This document shows, piece after piece, positions 25,778-35,525 of a stretch of DNA of 64,000 nt. The notes under the pieces were generated by a model that made no database searches, had not been told where the DNA came from, and saw nothing but the letters and a program-made list of their open reading frames with translations. The first letter of the stretch is position 1. Each line of letters begins with the position of its first letter. A program made the translations under genes and the position numbers. This DNA comes from Qipengyuania vulgaris (GTDB taxonomy: Bacteria > Pseudomonadota > Alphaproteobacteria > Sphingomonadales > Sphingomonadaceae), in the NCBI RefSeq assembly GCF_009827325.1, contig NZ_WTYC01000007.1:52106-116105 (forward strand), read 5' to 3'.

Positions 25778-27256
25778 TTATCTCCCGCGCACCACGATCT
25801 TGACCTTCTGGCCCGCGCTCACGCCTTGATTGGACGAGAGACCGTTAAGGACCCGGAAGCGCTCTTCCTGTGCATCCGAATAGGCCATCCGGCGGGCAAG
25901 CGAGCTGACCGTGTCGCCACTCTGCACCGTCACGACATCCAGGACGCGAGGCACCACATTGGCTGCTTCCTGCTGCGAGATGCGGCGCATCGATGCGAAC
26001 ATCTGGTTGAACGTGCCTGCCTGGCCCGCCGGGGTGATGGCGAGGAAGTGATAGGCCCGGTCGTTGGAGAATTCATAGGCGAAGACGGTAACATCCACCT
26101 GGCCGCTGCCGCCATTGACCCGCGCCGTGCCGTAAGCGGCCGGCAGTCCGTTCACGGTGGTCGTCTGGATGTTGGCCGGACGGATCTGCTGCTGCTGGCT
26201 CAGGCCTGCGAAGATGCTGTTCACATAGGTTTGCAAATTGCCGTTATACTGCGCCAGAGAGAACTGGGCCTTGCCGCTCTGACCATTGATGGTCACCGCG
26301 TCCGTGCCGTTGACCATGTAGAACCCTTGCGGTGCCTGGAAGGACAATCGCAGGTTCGGATGGATGAACTGGCGGCCCTCGACGATGCCCTGATCGGGAT
26401 CGTCGCCATAGGTCAGCCCATCGATCCGCGTCAGGAAGGTATCCCGATTGGTCACGCCGGTCATGCCCTGCGCACGGCTGAGGGCGGACTGTACGCGGCT
26501 GGCAGGATCCGGGTGGGTCGATGCCCATTCCGGTAGTCGCGCATCGTCACGGCCCTGCAGGCGGGCGTCGAGCGCATTCTGTGCAGCAAGGCTGGCGAGC
26601 ACAGTCGCCATCGCACGGGGATCATAGCCGGCGGAATTGAGATATTCGATGCCCTTCACGTCGGCCTCGAGTTCCTGCTCGCGCGAGAAGCTCAGTGTCA
26701 GCATCTGCGAGCCCTGCAACGCAGCCTGGCCGATCTGTTGTCCAAGCGGATTGCTGCCAAGAAGCACGCTCGACAGGATTGCGCCAGCGGCGCCGAGAAG
26801 CGTATTTCGCTGGGCGGCAGCCTGACGACGCTGCGAGTGACGCAATGCGACGTGGGCGACTTCGTGGCCGAGCACGCCAGCCAGTTCGGCCTCGTTGTTC
26901 ATGAGCGTGACGAGCTGGCGCGTCGTGTAAACGTATCCGCCGGGGATCGCGAAGGCGTTGTTGACCGGGCTGTTCACCAAGCTGACCGTGAAACTTTCGC
27001 GAGCATTACCGAGACCGGACTGGACGGCGATGTTCTGGCCGATCTCGCGGACATACTGCGCCTGCGGACCTGTCATCGCGCCGCCGAATTCAGAGAGAAG
27101 CTGGGGGTGCGCTTCGGCCCCGATCTGGGCTTCGCTCTGCGTGATCGGTGCGGACGAATCGGGAATATTCCCGCCTCCCGGCAGGGCAGCACAGCCCCCG
27201 AGCGCGAGCGAGAGCGTGGCGGTCGAAGCGGCGGCGAGTGATTTCAGGCTGGGCAT
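25778..27256 (-). CDS. M48-family metalloprotease lipoprotein, BepA-like
   Basis: A 492-residue periplasmic zinc protease. The signal peptide ends in a lipobox (LALGGC, Cys about residue 22). The protease motif HEVAHVALRHS lies at about residues 130-140, with the distal glutamate in SREQELEAD. The C-terminus (GDTVSSLARRM to GQKVKIVVRG) is LysM-like and may bind peptidoglycan. BepA-type proteases check outer-membrane protein assembly, so an envelope quality-control role is inferred. The start ATG follows GGGGAG, which lies in a long inverted repeat of the leader. Confidence 0.9.
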   Translation of the reverse strand: MPSLKSLAAASTATLSLALGGCAALPGGGNIPDSSAPITQSEAQIGAEAHPQLLSEFGGAMTGPQAQYVREIGQNIAVQSGLGNARESFTVSLVNSPVNNAFAIPGGYVYTTRQLVTLMNNEAELAGVLGHEVAHVALRHSQRRQAAAQRNTLLGAAGAILSSVLLGSNPLGQQIGQAALQGSQMLTLSFSREQELEADVKGIEYLNSAGYDPRAMATVLASLAAQNALDARLQGRDDARLPEWASTHPDPASRVQSALSRAQGMTGVTNRDTFLTRIDGLTYGDDPDQGIVEGRQFIHPNLRLSFQAPQGFYMVNGTDAVTINGQSGKAQFSLAQYNGNLQTYVNSIFAGLSQQQQIRPANIQTTTVNGLPAAYGTARVNGGSGQVDVTVFAYEFSNDRAYHFLAITPAGQAGTFNQMFASMRRISQQEAANVVPRVLDVVTVQSGDTVSSLARRMAYSDAQEERFRVLNGLSSNQGVSAGQKVKIVVRGR

Positions 27257-27268
27257 TTGTTTTAAGCT

Positions 27269-27329
27269 CCCCTTGCATGGACGCGCAGGGATACGCCCTC
27301 ACGCCCGTAAGTTCTGTCTATGCAAGGGG
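27269..27329 (-). promoter_or_regulatory. Leader hairpin that can mask the M48 ribosome site
   Basis: In the mRNA direction CCCCTTGCAT (27329-27320) is perfectly complementary to ATGCAAGGGG (27278-27269). The second arm contains most of the AGGGGAG ribosome site of the protease gene. The 41-base loop can form a smaller hairpin of its own. It could be an RNA thermometer or a guard against read-through from accA. Confidence 0.5.
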
Positions 27330-27376
27330 AAACCTGAATAGCGGGAGCTTTGTTCCCGGCACCGGAAAAGAGGCGC

Positions 27377-28321
27377 TTAGCCGGCGATCTGGAGGAACCG
27401 CTCTTCGCGCATACGCTTGAGCTCGTCCGCAGAATTGCGCGACAGCATATCCAGCTCTTCGCCGATCGCAGTGCCAAGCGCCTTGGCTGCTGCCCGAGGA
27501 TCACGATGGGCGCCGCCCACTGGCTCTTTCACGATACGGTCGATCACGCCGAGCTTTTCGAGGTTCTGGGCGGTGATCTTCATCGCTTCGGCAGCATCGG
27601 GTGCCTTTTCGGCCGTGCGCCAGAGGATCGAGGCGCAACCTTCGGGAGAGATGACCGAATAGACGGCATGTTCGAACATCAGCACGCGTTCTGCACTCGC
27701 CAGCGCGACCGCGCCGCCTGAACCGCCCTCGCCCACGATGCTCGCCACCATGGGGACAGGAAGGGCAAGACAAGCTTCGGTCGAACGGGCGATGGCTTCT
27801 GCCTGCCCACGCTCTTCTGCTTCGACCCCGGGGAAAGCGCCTGACGTATCAACCAGCGTGACAACGGGCAGGCCGAAACGTCCTGCCAGTTCCATCAAGC
27901 GGATTGCCTTGCGGTACCCTTCGGGCTTGCCCATGCCGAAATTGTGCCGGATGCGGCTGGCGGTATCGTTGCCTTTCTCGTGCCCGATCAGCACAATTTT
28001 TCGTCCATTCAGCTTCGCGAAGCCGCCCATGATCGCTTCGTCCTCGCCGAAGGCACGGTCTCCGCCCAGCGGCATGAATTCTTCGAACGCATGCTCGACA
28101 TAGTCGCGAAAATGCGGGCGCGAAGGATGCCGCGCAACCTGCGTCTTCTGCCAGGGCGTGAGGGATTCGTAGGTACTCTCCAGCAAAGTCGCGCTCTTTA
28201 CTTCGAGCCGCTTCAGCTCGTTCGAGATATCGACTTCATCGCCTTCCGACGCTGCACGCAGTTCGGCAATGCGCTTTTCGAGTTCGGCGACCGGCTTTTC
28301 GAATTCTAGATAGGAAATCAT
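27377..28321 (-). CDS. accA: Acetyl-CoA carboxylase carboxyltransferase subunit alpha
   Basis: Transfers the carboxyl group from biotin to acetyl-CoA, giving malonyl-CoA for fatty acid synthesis, together with AccD. The 314-residue protein starts [17 protein letters not shown] and has the oxyanion-hole regions ([25 protein letters not shown]) and [10 protein letters not shown], all typical of AccA. The frame is open upstream into xerD, but ATG 28321 matches the family start and lies ten bases after the xerD stop. Confidence 0.97.
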   Translation of the reverse strand: MISYLEFEKPVAELEKRIAELRAASEGDEVDISNELKRLEVKSATLLESTYESLTPWQKTQVARHPSRPHFRDYVEHAFEEFMPLGGDRAFGEDEAIMGGFAKLNGRKIVLIGHEKGNDTASRIRHNFGMGKPEGYRKAIRLMELAGRFGLPVVTLVDTSGAFPGVEAEERGQAEAIARSTEACLALPVPMVASIVGEGGSGGAVALASAERVLMFEHAVYSVISPEGCASILWRTAEKAPDAAEAMKITAQNLEKLGVIDRIVKEPVGGAHRDPRAAAKALGTAIGEELDMLSRNSADELKRMREERFLQIAG

Positions 28322-28331
28322 CGCCAGTCCG

Positions 28332-29210
28332 CTAGTCGCTGCGGCGCACCTGCGCAAGCGGGTGGCGTTCATTGACGAGCTTCACCAGCCTTGCGGCATC
28401 GACATGCGTATAGATCTGCGTCGTCGCGATATCGGCATGTCCAAGCAGCGTCTGCAAGGCGCGAAGATCCGCCCCGCCTTCCAGCAAGTGGGTTGCGAAT
28501 GCGTGTCGCAGGACGTGGGGGCTGAGCTTTTCAGGCGGCAGATCGGCGCGGACCGCAAGCTCCTTGAGCATCTGGTAAAGACGGATGCGCGTCAGGTGCC
28601 CGCTGCGTGAAGGAAAAAGGTAGCGCGAAGCCGAAGGGCGGACCGCGAGCCAGCGGGAAAGCGCCTGTCTTGCCCGCCTGCTGACCGGGACCAATCGGGC
28701 CTGGCCGCCTTTGCCCGTAACCGTGAGGAACGGTTCGTCGCGCGGGACGGAGGCGAGCGGAAGCGATACGAGCTCTGTCGCGCGCAGGCCGGAGCCGTAG
28801 AGGAGTTCGAGCATGACGAGCAGCCGAACGGCTTCGGGCCTGTCACTCGTCGCCTCGTCTTCTGCGCGGGAAAACAGCGCCTCGACTTGCGCGTGTGTGA
28901 GTATCTTGGGCAGTGGCCGCCGGGTCGCGGGGCGCGGTAGCGCATGTGTCGGATCATCCTCCCGCTCGCCCTCGTCGACCAGAAAGCCGTAGAATTGTCG
29001 GAGCGCCGAAATCTTGCGGGCCACTGTGGACGGCGCCAGAGACGACCAGCCTTGACCAAGTTTTGCCAATTGCGCGGCGCTGGCATCTGCCAGATCGCCA
29101 CCAAGCAATTCATCTGCCTGATGCAGATCGCGGCCGTAGGCGAGCAATGTGTTCCTCGCCGCCCCGCGTTCTGCGGCGAGCATAGCCAGAAAATCGTCGA
29201 TACTGCTCAC
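28332..29210 (-). CDS. xerD: Tyrosine recombinase XerD
   Basis: A chromosome-dimer resolution recombinase acting at dif with XerC under FtsK control. The 292-residue protein has a SAM-like N-terminal domain and the catalytic residues Arg ([13 protein letters not shown]), Lys in the beta-hairpin ([10 protein letters not shown]), His-x-x-Arg ([12 protein letters not shown]), His ([11 protein letters not shown]) and Tyr (IYTHV). [11 protein letters not shown] and the GTG start fit XerD. It follows the preceding large secreted-protein gene with a one-base gap. Confidence 0.92.
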   Translation of the reverse strand: MSSIDDFLAMLAAERGAARNTLLAYGRDLHQADELLGGDLADASAAQLAKLGQGWSSLAPSTVARKISALRQFYGFLVDEGEREDDPTHALPRPATRRPLPKILTHAQVEALFSRAEDEATSDRPEAVRLLVMLELLYGSGLRATELVSLPLASVPRDEPFLTVTGKGGQARLVPVSRRARQALSRWLAVRPSASRYLFPSRSGHLTRIRLYQMLKELAVRADLPPEKLSPHVLRHAFATHLLEGGADLRALQTLLGHADIATTQIYTHVDAARLVKLVNERHPLAQVRRSD

Positions 29211-29211
29211 G

Positions 29212-31047
29212 CTATGCGCGCGCGACCGCCTCCGCGGCGATCATTCTGGCTTCCGCCTCCAGACCCACGCGATTGAGCGCCGAAACGATATGGAAGAGAT
29301 GACGCGAAGTCATCTGCTCCCAGCTTGTTCCCTGCATGCCCAGCCCAGCGAGGATCGCGACGAGCGCGGCATTGTCCGCTTCGGCCGCCTTGTCGATCAT
29401 CACGGTCCATGCGGTCGGAGCCGAGAGGTCCACCCCGAGCCGATCGCTGTACTCGCTGATATTTCCCGTATCCGTTCTTCCGAGACCCGCCAGCCCCGCC
29501 ACAAACATGCGGGATTTACGCTTGCTGGAGGAATCGTCACTGTCGAAGAAGCTATCGATCGCGCCATCGGAAACCTGCGCTCCCTCGGGATCGGCCAGCG
29601 CAAGCTGTGCCCAGCCGAGCGAGCCCTCTTCAACTATTTCCGACCACCGCAGTGCATCGCGCTCGAGCCCTGCGGTGAGCATCGAAGCTATGAGCTGATC
29701 GGCATCCTCTGCAAATTCGTCGCTTGGCGTCAGCCGCGCGGCTGCATAGGCGGTGAGAACCAGGCGCCCGTAATCCGCTTGGCCACCACCCCAGACATCC
29801 GTGATCGCAGCGAGCCTTTCGGCCGGTGCCGGATCGACATAGGCATCGCGTAATCTTCCCGCGAGGACCGGACCGACCCCACCGGTCTCGGCCCCACGAT
29901 TGGCGTAAATCTGCGAATACAAGTCCACCATCGCCTTCGCCGAAAGGATGCCGGAAGCCGCCGCTACATCGGCCCCGTTCAGGCGCTGGATGGGCGGAAG
30001 GGCCGGAATCAGCGCCGAGGACTTCAGATAATAGGGGTCGAGCGTCTCGGCGATATTCTCGGGAATGGGTTCGCCGAGCGCATTCGCCAGGGCGAAGCGC
30101 CAAGGGTTCATCTCGTCGATGCCATCCCATTCGATGGTCACCGCACGGCGACCTTGCCCCGCAGCACCCGCGAACCGCTGTGCCAGCAGGACATCGATGC
30201 GGTCTTCCTCGGTCTGGTTGAGTAGGCGGCGCAGATCGTTCTGCGCCGAAGTAGCCTCTCCCGCATAGGAGGAGCAGATGCCTTCCAGCATAGACCACTG
30301 GAGACCTTCACCTTCGACTCCGTCGAGCCGCACCACCGGACATGCGCCGACGATATCCGCTGTGCCCAGATAGGCCCCGAGCGCCGCATTGACGAGCGAG
30401 CCGTTGTAATCGGCAGTGTCGACATCCTGTACCAGGGCGCGTGCGGCGACATGCTCGCCCATCGTATTGAGCGTGCTGGCTCTCAGCGCAGCAAATTGCA
30501 CCGGGTCCATTCCATCCGGTGCATTGAGCCGGCTCGCCAGCGTCCGCCGCAGCAAGATATGCCCCCAGCGGGAGATCAGCGGACCTTCCATCGCACCGAG
30601 CGCGGCCTGCACAATCGATGCCGGTTGCCGCGCGAGCGACGCCGTGGGCAAACCGCCCTCACCCGGCCCGATCACTCCGATTTCGCTCGTGGAGCGACGC
30701 GCTGCGGGGGGTATATCGAAACGCGGCTTGAGTCCGAAGAGATCGTCGAGTTCCTCGGTGGTCATCGCCTCGAGTTCGGCGACCGAGGGGATATCCGATA
30801 AATCCACATCCGAAGTGTCGACCGGCCTTGCCGCCCTCGGCAACGGCTGGACCACTTCCCCACTTTGCGCAGGTTCGGCCGGATTCGGTGAAGATGTCGG
30901 TGCGGGAGCCGGTGCGGGTGTCGGCGATGGACTGGGCGCGGGAGTATCCATCCCCCGCGGCAGGATGCTCTCGGGCGAGCGCTGGGCGAGGACCACGGTG
31001 GAAGACAGCGCGAGCGCCGCGCCGGCCAGGAGAAAACCGCGAGTCAC
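29212..31047 (-). CDS. Large secreted protein of unknown function
   Basis: A 611-residue protein with a signal peptide (about residues 1-21, ending VLAQ) and a proline-rich linker (TPAPSPSPTPAPAPAP and following, about 35-60). The rest is predicted mostly helical and rich in Ala and Leu, reminiscent of repeat-type (TPR or SEL1-like) folds, but I see no definite repeat. GTG start at 31047 overlaps the small gene before it by four bases. The position ahead of xerD seems fixed in related genomes, but its role is unknown. Confidence 0.7.
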   Translation of the reverse strand: MTRGFLLAGAALALSSTVVLAQRSPESILPRGMDTPAPSPSPTPAPAPAPTSSPNPAEPAQSGEVVQPLPRAARPVDTSDVDLSDIPSVAELEAMTTEELDDLFGLKPRFDIPPAARRSTSEIGVIGPGEGGLPTASLARQPASIVQAALGAMEGPLISRWGHILLRRTLASRLNAPDGMDPVQFAALRASTLNTMGEHVAARALVQDVDTADYNGSLVNAALGAYLGTADIVGACPVVRLDGVEGEGLQWSMLEGICSSYAGEATSAQNDLRRLLNQTEEDRIDVLLAQRFAGAAGQGRRAVTIEWDGIDEMNPWRFALANALGEPIPENIAETLDPYYLKSSALIPALPPIQRLNGADVAAASGILSAKAMVDLYSQIYANRGAETGGVGPVLAGRLRDAYVDPAPAERLAAITDVWGGGQADYGRLVLTAYAAARLTPSDEFAEDADQLIASMLTAGLERDALRWSEIVEEGSLGWAQLALADPEGAQVSDGAIDSFFDSDDSSSKRKSRMFVAGLAGLGRTDTGNISEYSDRLGVDLSAPTAWTVMIDKAAEADNAALVAILAGLGMQGTSWEQMTSRHLFHIVSALNRVGLEAEARMIAAEAVARA

Positions 31048-31184
31048 AGGGTGCCCTCCGGAATTTCGACCGGCTGGCTGATCGGGCGCAGGGGCTCTTC
31101 GCCTCCGTCAATCCACGCAGCGACAAGAATTCCGACGATGACCAGCACTCCGACCCACAGAATGCCTGAACGTTTGACGGCCAA
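31044..31184 (-). CDS. Small single-pass membrane protein
   Basis: A 46-residue protein translated from TTG 31184, with GAGGAT nine bases ahead. It has a basic start (AVKRSG), one membrane helix (ILWVGVLVIVGILVAAWI) and the tail DGGEEPLRPISQPVEIPEG, likely outside the cytoplasm. Its stop overlaps the GTG of the large secreted protein (GTGA), so the two are probably partners. Longer in-frame starts exist but would run over the aroK start region. Confidence 0.65.
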   Translation of the reverse strand: MAVKRSGILWVGVLVIVGILVAAWIDGGEEPLRPISQPVEIPEGTL

Positions 31185-31254
31185 GTTTTTCGTATCCTCG
31201 TGCAATAATCCGATGGCTTGCCCGCGCCCTAGCGCATCTATAGGCCGAGCGGCA

Positions 31255-31824
31255 ATGAGCAACGCGCACTCTATGACCGGCAACGGTGGGCTCGCCGCAT
31301 CGGCGGGGCGGATCGACCGTCCTCTCGTGCTAGTGGGTCTCATGGGCGTGGGAAAATCCACCATCGGCCGCAGGCTGGCGAATGCGTTGGACCGCAGCTT
31401 CGTGGATGCCGACGAGGAGATCGAGCGCGCAGCCGACCGCATTGTTTCCGAGATATTCGAAGCCCACGGAGAGGCCTATTTCCGCGACGGGGAGCGGCGC
31501 GTGATTGCGCGGCTCATGGATGAAGGTCACGGCGTCATCGCGACCGGCGGCGGGGCATTCGTCGACGATGAAACCCGGGCGCTGGTGCTGGAAAAAGGCA
31601 TTGCGATCTGGCTCGATTGCGATCTCGAGACGCTGGTCGAACGGACATCGCGCAAGAATACGCGGCCGCTGCTCAAATCCGGCGAACCGCGCGCGATCCT
31701 GCAAGGACTGAAGGAAAAACGAAGCCCGGCCTACGCGCAGGCGCAAATCCGCGTGGTGACCGATGACGGCCCGCACGAGGCGACGGTGAACCGCATTCTG
31801 GAGGAACTCGCTACATGGCGCTGA
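31255..31824 (+). CDS. aroK: Shikimate kinase
   Basis: Phosphorylates shikimate at O3 in the chorismate pathway. Walker A (GLMGVGKSTIGRRLA), the shikimate-binding DADEEIE and TGGGAF motifs and the lid region (KNTRPLL) are visible. ATG 31255 gives 189 residues with an N-terminal extension of about 20; a second ATG at 31273 is possible. Its end overlaps the aroB start by ten bases, so the two successive pathway enzymes are coupled. Confidence 0.95.
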   Translation: MSNAHSMTGNGGLAASAGRIDRPLVLVGLMGVGKSTIGRRLANALDRSFVDADEEIERAADRIVSEIFEAHGEAYFRDGERRVIARLMDEGHGVIATGGGAFVDDETRALVLEKGIAIWLDCDLETLVERTSRKNTRPLLKSGEPRAILQGLKEKRSPAYAQAQIRVVTDDGPHEATVNRILEELATWR

Positions 31825-32924
31825 TCCCGGTCGAACTTGCCGGGCGCAGCTATGAGGTGCGCGTGGGGCGCGGGTTTCTGGCCGATGTTGCCAGCGCGGC
31901 GGCTCCATTCCTGCGCAAGACCCGGGTGCCGATCGTCGCCGATGCCAATGCCAAAGCGCATTGGGGCGCGGCTATCGAGCGTTCCCTGACAGTGGCAGGG
32001 AAAGAGCCGCAGTGGTATGAGGTCGAGCCCGGCGAAGGTTCGAAAAGCTGGGAAAGCCTGACAAGGCTGACCGACTGGCTGCTTGCCGAAGGCGTCGAGC
32101 GGGGCGACCATGTTCTTGCTCTGGGCGGCGGCGTCGTGGGGGACCTCACCGGTTTTGCCTGCGCCATCCTCAAGCGTGGCTGCGGTTTCATGCAATTGCC
32201 CACCACCCTCCTCGCACAGGTGGACAGTTCGGTCGGTGGCAAGACCGCGATCAATACGGCGGCGGGCAAGAACCTCGTCGGCGCCTTCCACCAGCCATCA
32301 CTGGTGCTGGCGGACCTCGACAGCTTGTCCACACTCCCCGCGCGCGAGCTGCGCGCAGGTTATGCCGAAGTGCTCAAATACGGCGTTCTTGGCGATGCGG
32401 ATTTCTTCCGCTGGCTGGAAGAACACGGAGAGCATGTACTGGCTCTCGAAGCCGACGCGCTGGAACAGGCGGTCGCGACCAGCGTGACTGCGAAGGCACG
32501 GATCGTCGCGCAAGACGAGCGCGAAACCAGCGGCGCGCGGGCGCTTCTCAACTTGGGCCATACCTTCGGCCACGCGCTCGAGGCCGAGACCGGATTTTCC
32601 GACCGGCTGCTGCACGGTGAAGCCGTGGCGCTGGGGATGGTTCTGGCGGCGCGGTACTCGGCCCGGCGCGGCGAGATGTCGCTGGACCATGCCGCGCGTG
32701 TGACCCGTTCTGTGGATGTTGCGGGTCTCCCCGCAGAAATTTCGGCTCTTGGCCTCGATTGCACCGGCAGGAAGCTTGCCGATCACATGTTGCACGACAA
32801 GAAGATGGATGCCGGAACGCTTCCGTTCATCCTCTTGCGAGGACTTGGCGACGCCTATCTCGCACACGATGTCGAACTTGAGGACGTTGCTTCATTCCTC
32901 GACGAGCAACTCCAGGCGCACTAA
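31815..32924 (+). CDS. aroB: 3-dehydroquinate synthase
   Basis: Converts DAHP to 3-dehydroquinate using NAD and a metal ion. The NAD loop (ALGGGVVGDLTGFACAILKR), the substrate motif (DSSVGGKTAIN) and the metal-binding histidines (LNLGHTFGHALE; LHGEAVALGM) are all present. The 369-residue length is usual. It overlaps aroK by ten bases. Its stop faces the stop of a small minus-strand gene 14 bases away. Confidence 0.97.
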   Translation: MALIPVELAGRSYEVRVGRGFLADVASAAAPFLRKTRVPIVADANAKAHWGAAIERSLTVAGKEPQWYEVEPGEGSKSWESLTRLTDWLLAEGVERGDHVLALGGGVVGDLTGFACAILKRGCGFMQLPTTLLAQVDSSVGGKTAINTAAGKNLVGAFHQPSLVLADLDSLSTLPARELRAGYAEVLKYGVLGDADFFRWLEEHGEHVLALEADALEQAVATSVTAKARIVAQDERETSGARALLNLGHTFGHALEAETGFSDRLLHGEAVALGMVLAARYSARRGEMSLDHAARVTRSVDVAGLPAEISALGLDCTGRKLADHMLHDKKMDAGTLPFILLRGLGDAYLAHDVELEDVASFLDEQLQAH

Positions 32925-32937
32925 TTAAGCCAGGCGT

Positions 32938-33195
32938 TCAACTCGCCCGTGGTTGCAGCCGTGTGATCTTCCCATCCCTCAGCGGCTGGTAGTCCGCCAT
33001 CATCGCGTCATGTTCGGCGAAGAGCCGTTCGATCTCGCTGCGACGATCCAGGATCATCTGCGCGATGCCCGGTGCCAGGCTTTCACCATCGCCGATCTTG
33101 CCCAATACGCTCGCGAGGTCGCTTACCGTCGCGTCGTTGGGGGTCTTGAAGAAATGCCCCTTGGTGTCGAAAAACCCCGTTCCCCTGTGTGCCAT
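32938..33195 (-). CDS. Small conserved-looking hypothetical protein
   Basis: An 85-residue soluble protein with the compact start MAHRGTGFFDTKGHFFKTP, a helical middle (VSDLASVLGKIGDG) and a basic end. The composition and a GGAGC-like ribosome site support a real gene. Proteins with a similar start occur in sphingomonads, but no function is known to me. It is convergent with aroB. Confidence 0.65.
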   Translation of the reverse strand: MAHRGTGFFDTKGHFFKTPNDATVSDLASVLGKIGDGESLAPGIAQMILDRRSEIERLFAEHDAMMADYQPLRDGKITRLQPRAS

Positions 33196-33376
33196 CCGTT
33201 TGCTCCTGCATGCCGTTTCAACATGCGACTCGAAGGCACCAAGTATCCTCGCGAAGACGATTCGTTAAAAGCGGATTTACCAAGAACGTCCCGGATTGGC
33301 CCGAAATCGCAAGAATCTGTCTTGCGTTCGCACGACCTGTTGCGCGGGATTTTGGTTAAACCGCAGCGCTTGATTA

Positions 33377-35443
33377 CTATTCGAGTTCGAGGATGACCTC
33401 GTCCACCGCCAAGCTGTCCCCCTCGGCAGCGTTGATCTTTCCAACCACCGCCTGCTTTTCGGCGCGCAGGATGTTCTCCATCTTCATCGCCTCGACCGTG
33501 GCGAGCGGCTGGCCCGGCTGGACTTCCTCGCCCTCCGCCACATGGAGCTTCACCAGCAGACCCGGCATCGGACAGATCAGCATCTTTGAAAGGTCCGGTG
33601 GCTGCTTCTCGATCATGTGCGATGCGAGATGGGCGATGCGGGTCTGGAGAATCCGAAGCGTGTGCGTGGCACCGCGCGTGGTCATGGCATAGCCGGTGCG
33701 CGTGGGCTTCAGCTGGATCGTGTAGACGTCGATCGGTTCGGCGTCCTCGCCCGTATCATCGCCATAGAGTTCGACATCGACCATGCTTTCGCCGGGCGTG
33801 TACTGCATCTCGATCGTGACCTGCTCGCCGTCCACGGTCAGCGCGTCTTCTTCCAGCCGCACATCGTGGCTGGTCGAAGCTTCCTCACGCTCCCCGATAC
33901 GGATAGTCCAGTCACCCGGAGCATAGAGATCGTCCGACAGCTGGCCTTCGATCCGCCGCGCACGATCGGCATCGGCGGTGGCGATCACGCCGCCCACGGC
34001 AGCCAGCACGCGGGTGAGATCACCGCTTGCCGGGGCTCCTTCGAAGCCTTCTGGATATTCCTCTGCAATAAAGCCCGTGGTCAGTTCACCCGACCGGAAA
34101 CGCTCGTGCTGCATGATGGCACTGAGGAAATCGACATTGTGGCCCAGCCCCTCGATGCGAAAGGCGTCGAGCGCGGCGACCTGCAGGTCCGCGGCTTCGT
34201 CGCGCGTTTCGCCCCAGGTGACCAGCTTGGCGATCATCGGGTCGTAGAACATCGACACCTCGCCGCCTTCGAACACGCCGTCATCGACGCGGATACCGTC
34301 GACGCCGCGGCGGCCGTTCGCGTCGCCGTCGTCGGCCCATGGTTCGACCGGCGGCTGGTAGTGCACCAAACGCCCCGTCGAGGGCAGGAAACCGCGATAC
34401 GGGTCTTCGGCATAGACACGGTTTTCGATCGCCCAGCCGTCGATGGTCACATCGTCCTGCGTCATCGCGAGCTTTTCGCCCGCCGCGACGCGGATCATCT
34501 GCTCGACCAAGTCGACGCCCGTGATCGCCTCGGTGACGGGATGTTCCACCTGCAGGCGGGTGTTCATTTCGAGGAAGTAGAAGCTCTCGCCCGTCGGGTC
34601 CGCTCCCGAGACGATCAGTTCGACCGTCCCTGCGCTGTGATAATCGACTGCCTTGGACAGCGCCACGCACTGCTCGCCCATCGCCTTGCGCATCTTCGGA
34701 GTCACGAAGGGGGAAGGCGCCTCTTCAACCACTTTCTGGTGCCGGCGCTGGATGCTGCATTCGCGCTCGTTGAGGTAGATCACGTTGCCGTGCTTGTCGC
34801 CGAGGATCTGGATCTCGATATGGCGCGGGTTCTCGATGAATTTCTCGATGAAGACACGGTCGTCGCCGAAGGAGTTGAGACCTTCGCGCTTGGTCGCCTC
34901 GAAGCCTTCGCGCACGTCCTTCTCGCTCCATGCGAGGCGCATGCCCTTGCCGCCGCCGCCAGCGCTGGCCTTCATCATCACCGGATAGCCGATATCGTTG
35001 CTGATCTCGACCGCATGGTCGGTATCGCGGATTTCGCCGACAAAGCCTGGGACGACATTGACGCCCGCCTCAAGGGCCAGCTTCTTGCTCTCGATCTTGT
35101 CTCCCATCGCGGCGATGGCATTGGCGGGCGGACCAATAAAGGCGATGTTCTCTTTGGCCAGCGCTTCAACGAAGCTCGCGCGTTCGGACAGGAAGCCGTA
35201 GCCCGGGTGCACGGCCTCGGCACCGGTCTGCTTGCAGGCCGCGATGATCTTGTCGGCAACCAGATAGCTCTCGGCTGCGGCGGCAGGGCCAATATGCACC
35301 GCTTCGTCCGCCATCTTCACGAATGGAGCGCGAGCATCGGCATCGGAATAGACCGCGACGGTCTGGATACCCATGCGGCGTGCCGTCTTGATGACGCGGC
35401 AGGCAATTTCACCGCGGTTGGCGATCAGGATCTTGGAAAACAA
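33377..35443 (-). CDS. pccA: Propionyl-CoA carboxylase, biotin carboxylase/carrier subunit alpha
   Basis: Carboxylates biotin with bicarbonate and ATP and presents it to PccB for making methylmalonyl-CoA. The 688-residue protein has a biotin carboxylase domain (1-450: ILIANRGEIACRV; GGGGKGMRL; EMNTRLQVEHPVTE), a linking BT-like domain and a C-terminal biotinyl domain with EAMKMEN. The TTG start at 35443 follows GGAGG by five bases. The methylmalonyl-CoA genes and pccB lie a few kilobases upstream on the same strand, supporting the propionyl over the acetyl or methylcrotonyl assignment. Confidence 0.92.
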   Translation of the reverse strand: MFSKILIANRGEIACRVIKTARRMGIQTVAVYSDADARAPFVKMADEAVHIGPAAAAESYLVADKIIAACKQTGAEAVHPGYGFLSERASFVEALAKENIAFIGPPANAIAAMGDKIESKKLALEAGVNVVPGFVGEIRDTDHAVEISNDIGYPVMMKASAGGGGKGMRLAWSEKDVREGFEATKREGLNSFGDDRVFIEKFIENPRHIEIQILGDKHGNVIYLNERECSIQRRHQKVVEEAPSPFVTPKMRKAMGEQCVALSKAVDYHSAGTVELIVSGADPTGESFYFLEMNTRLQVEHPVTEAITGVDLVEQMIRVAAGEKLAMTQDDVTIDGWAIENRVYAEDPYRGFLPSTGRLVHYQPPVEPWADDGDANGRRGVDGIRVDDGVFEGGEVSMFYDPMIAKLVTWGETRDEAADLQVAALDAFRIEGLGHNVDFLSAIMQHERFRSGELTTGFIAEEYPEGFEGAPASGDLTRVLAAVGGVIATADADRARRIEGQLSDDLYAPGDWTIRIGEREEASTSHDVRLEEDALTVDGEQVTIEMQYTPGESMVDVELYGDDTGEDAEPIDVYTIQLKPTRTGYAMTTRGATHTLRILQTRIAHLASHMIEKQPPDLSKMLICPMPGLLVKLHVAEGEEVQPGQPLATVEAMKMENILRAEKQAVVGKINAAEGDSLAVDEVILELE

Positions 35444-35525
35444 ACGGGCCTCCGGAGGCGGTCAAAAAGCGTGTTGCAACGCCCATGCCGCAGCGGAGGC
35501 CCGGTATCAAGTTATGCTGGTAGCA

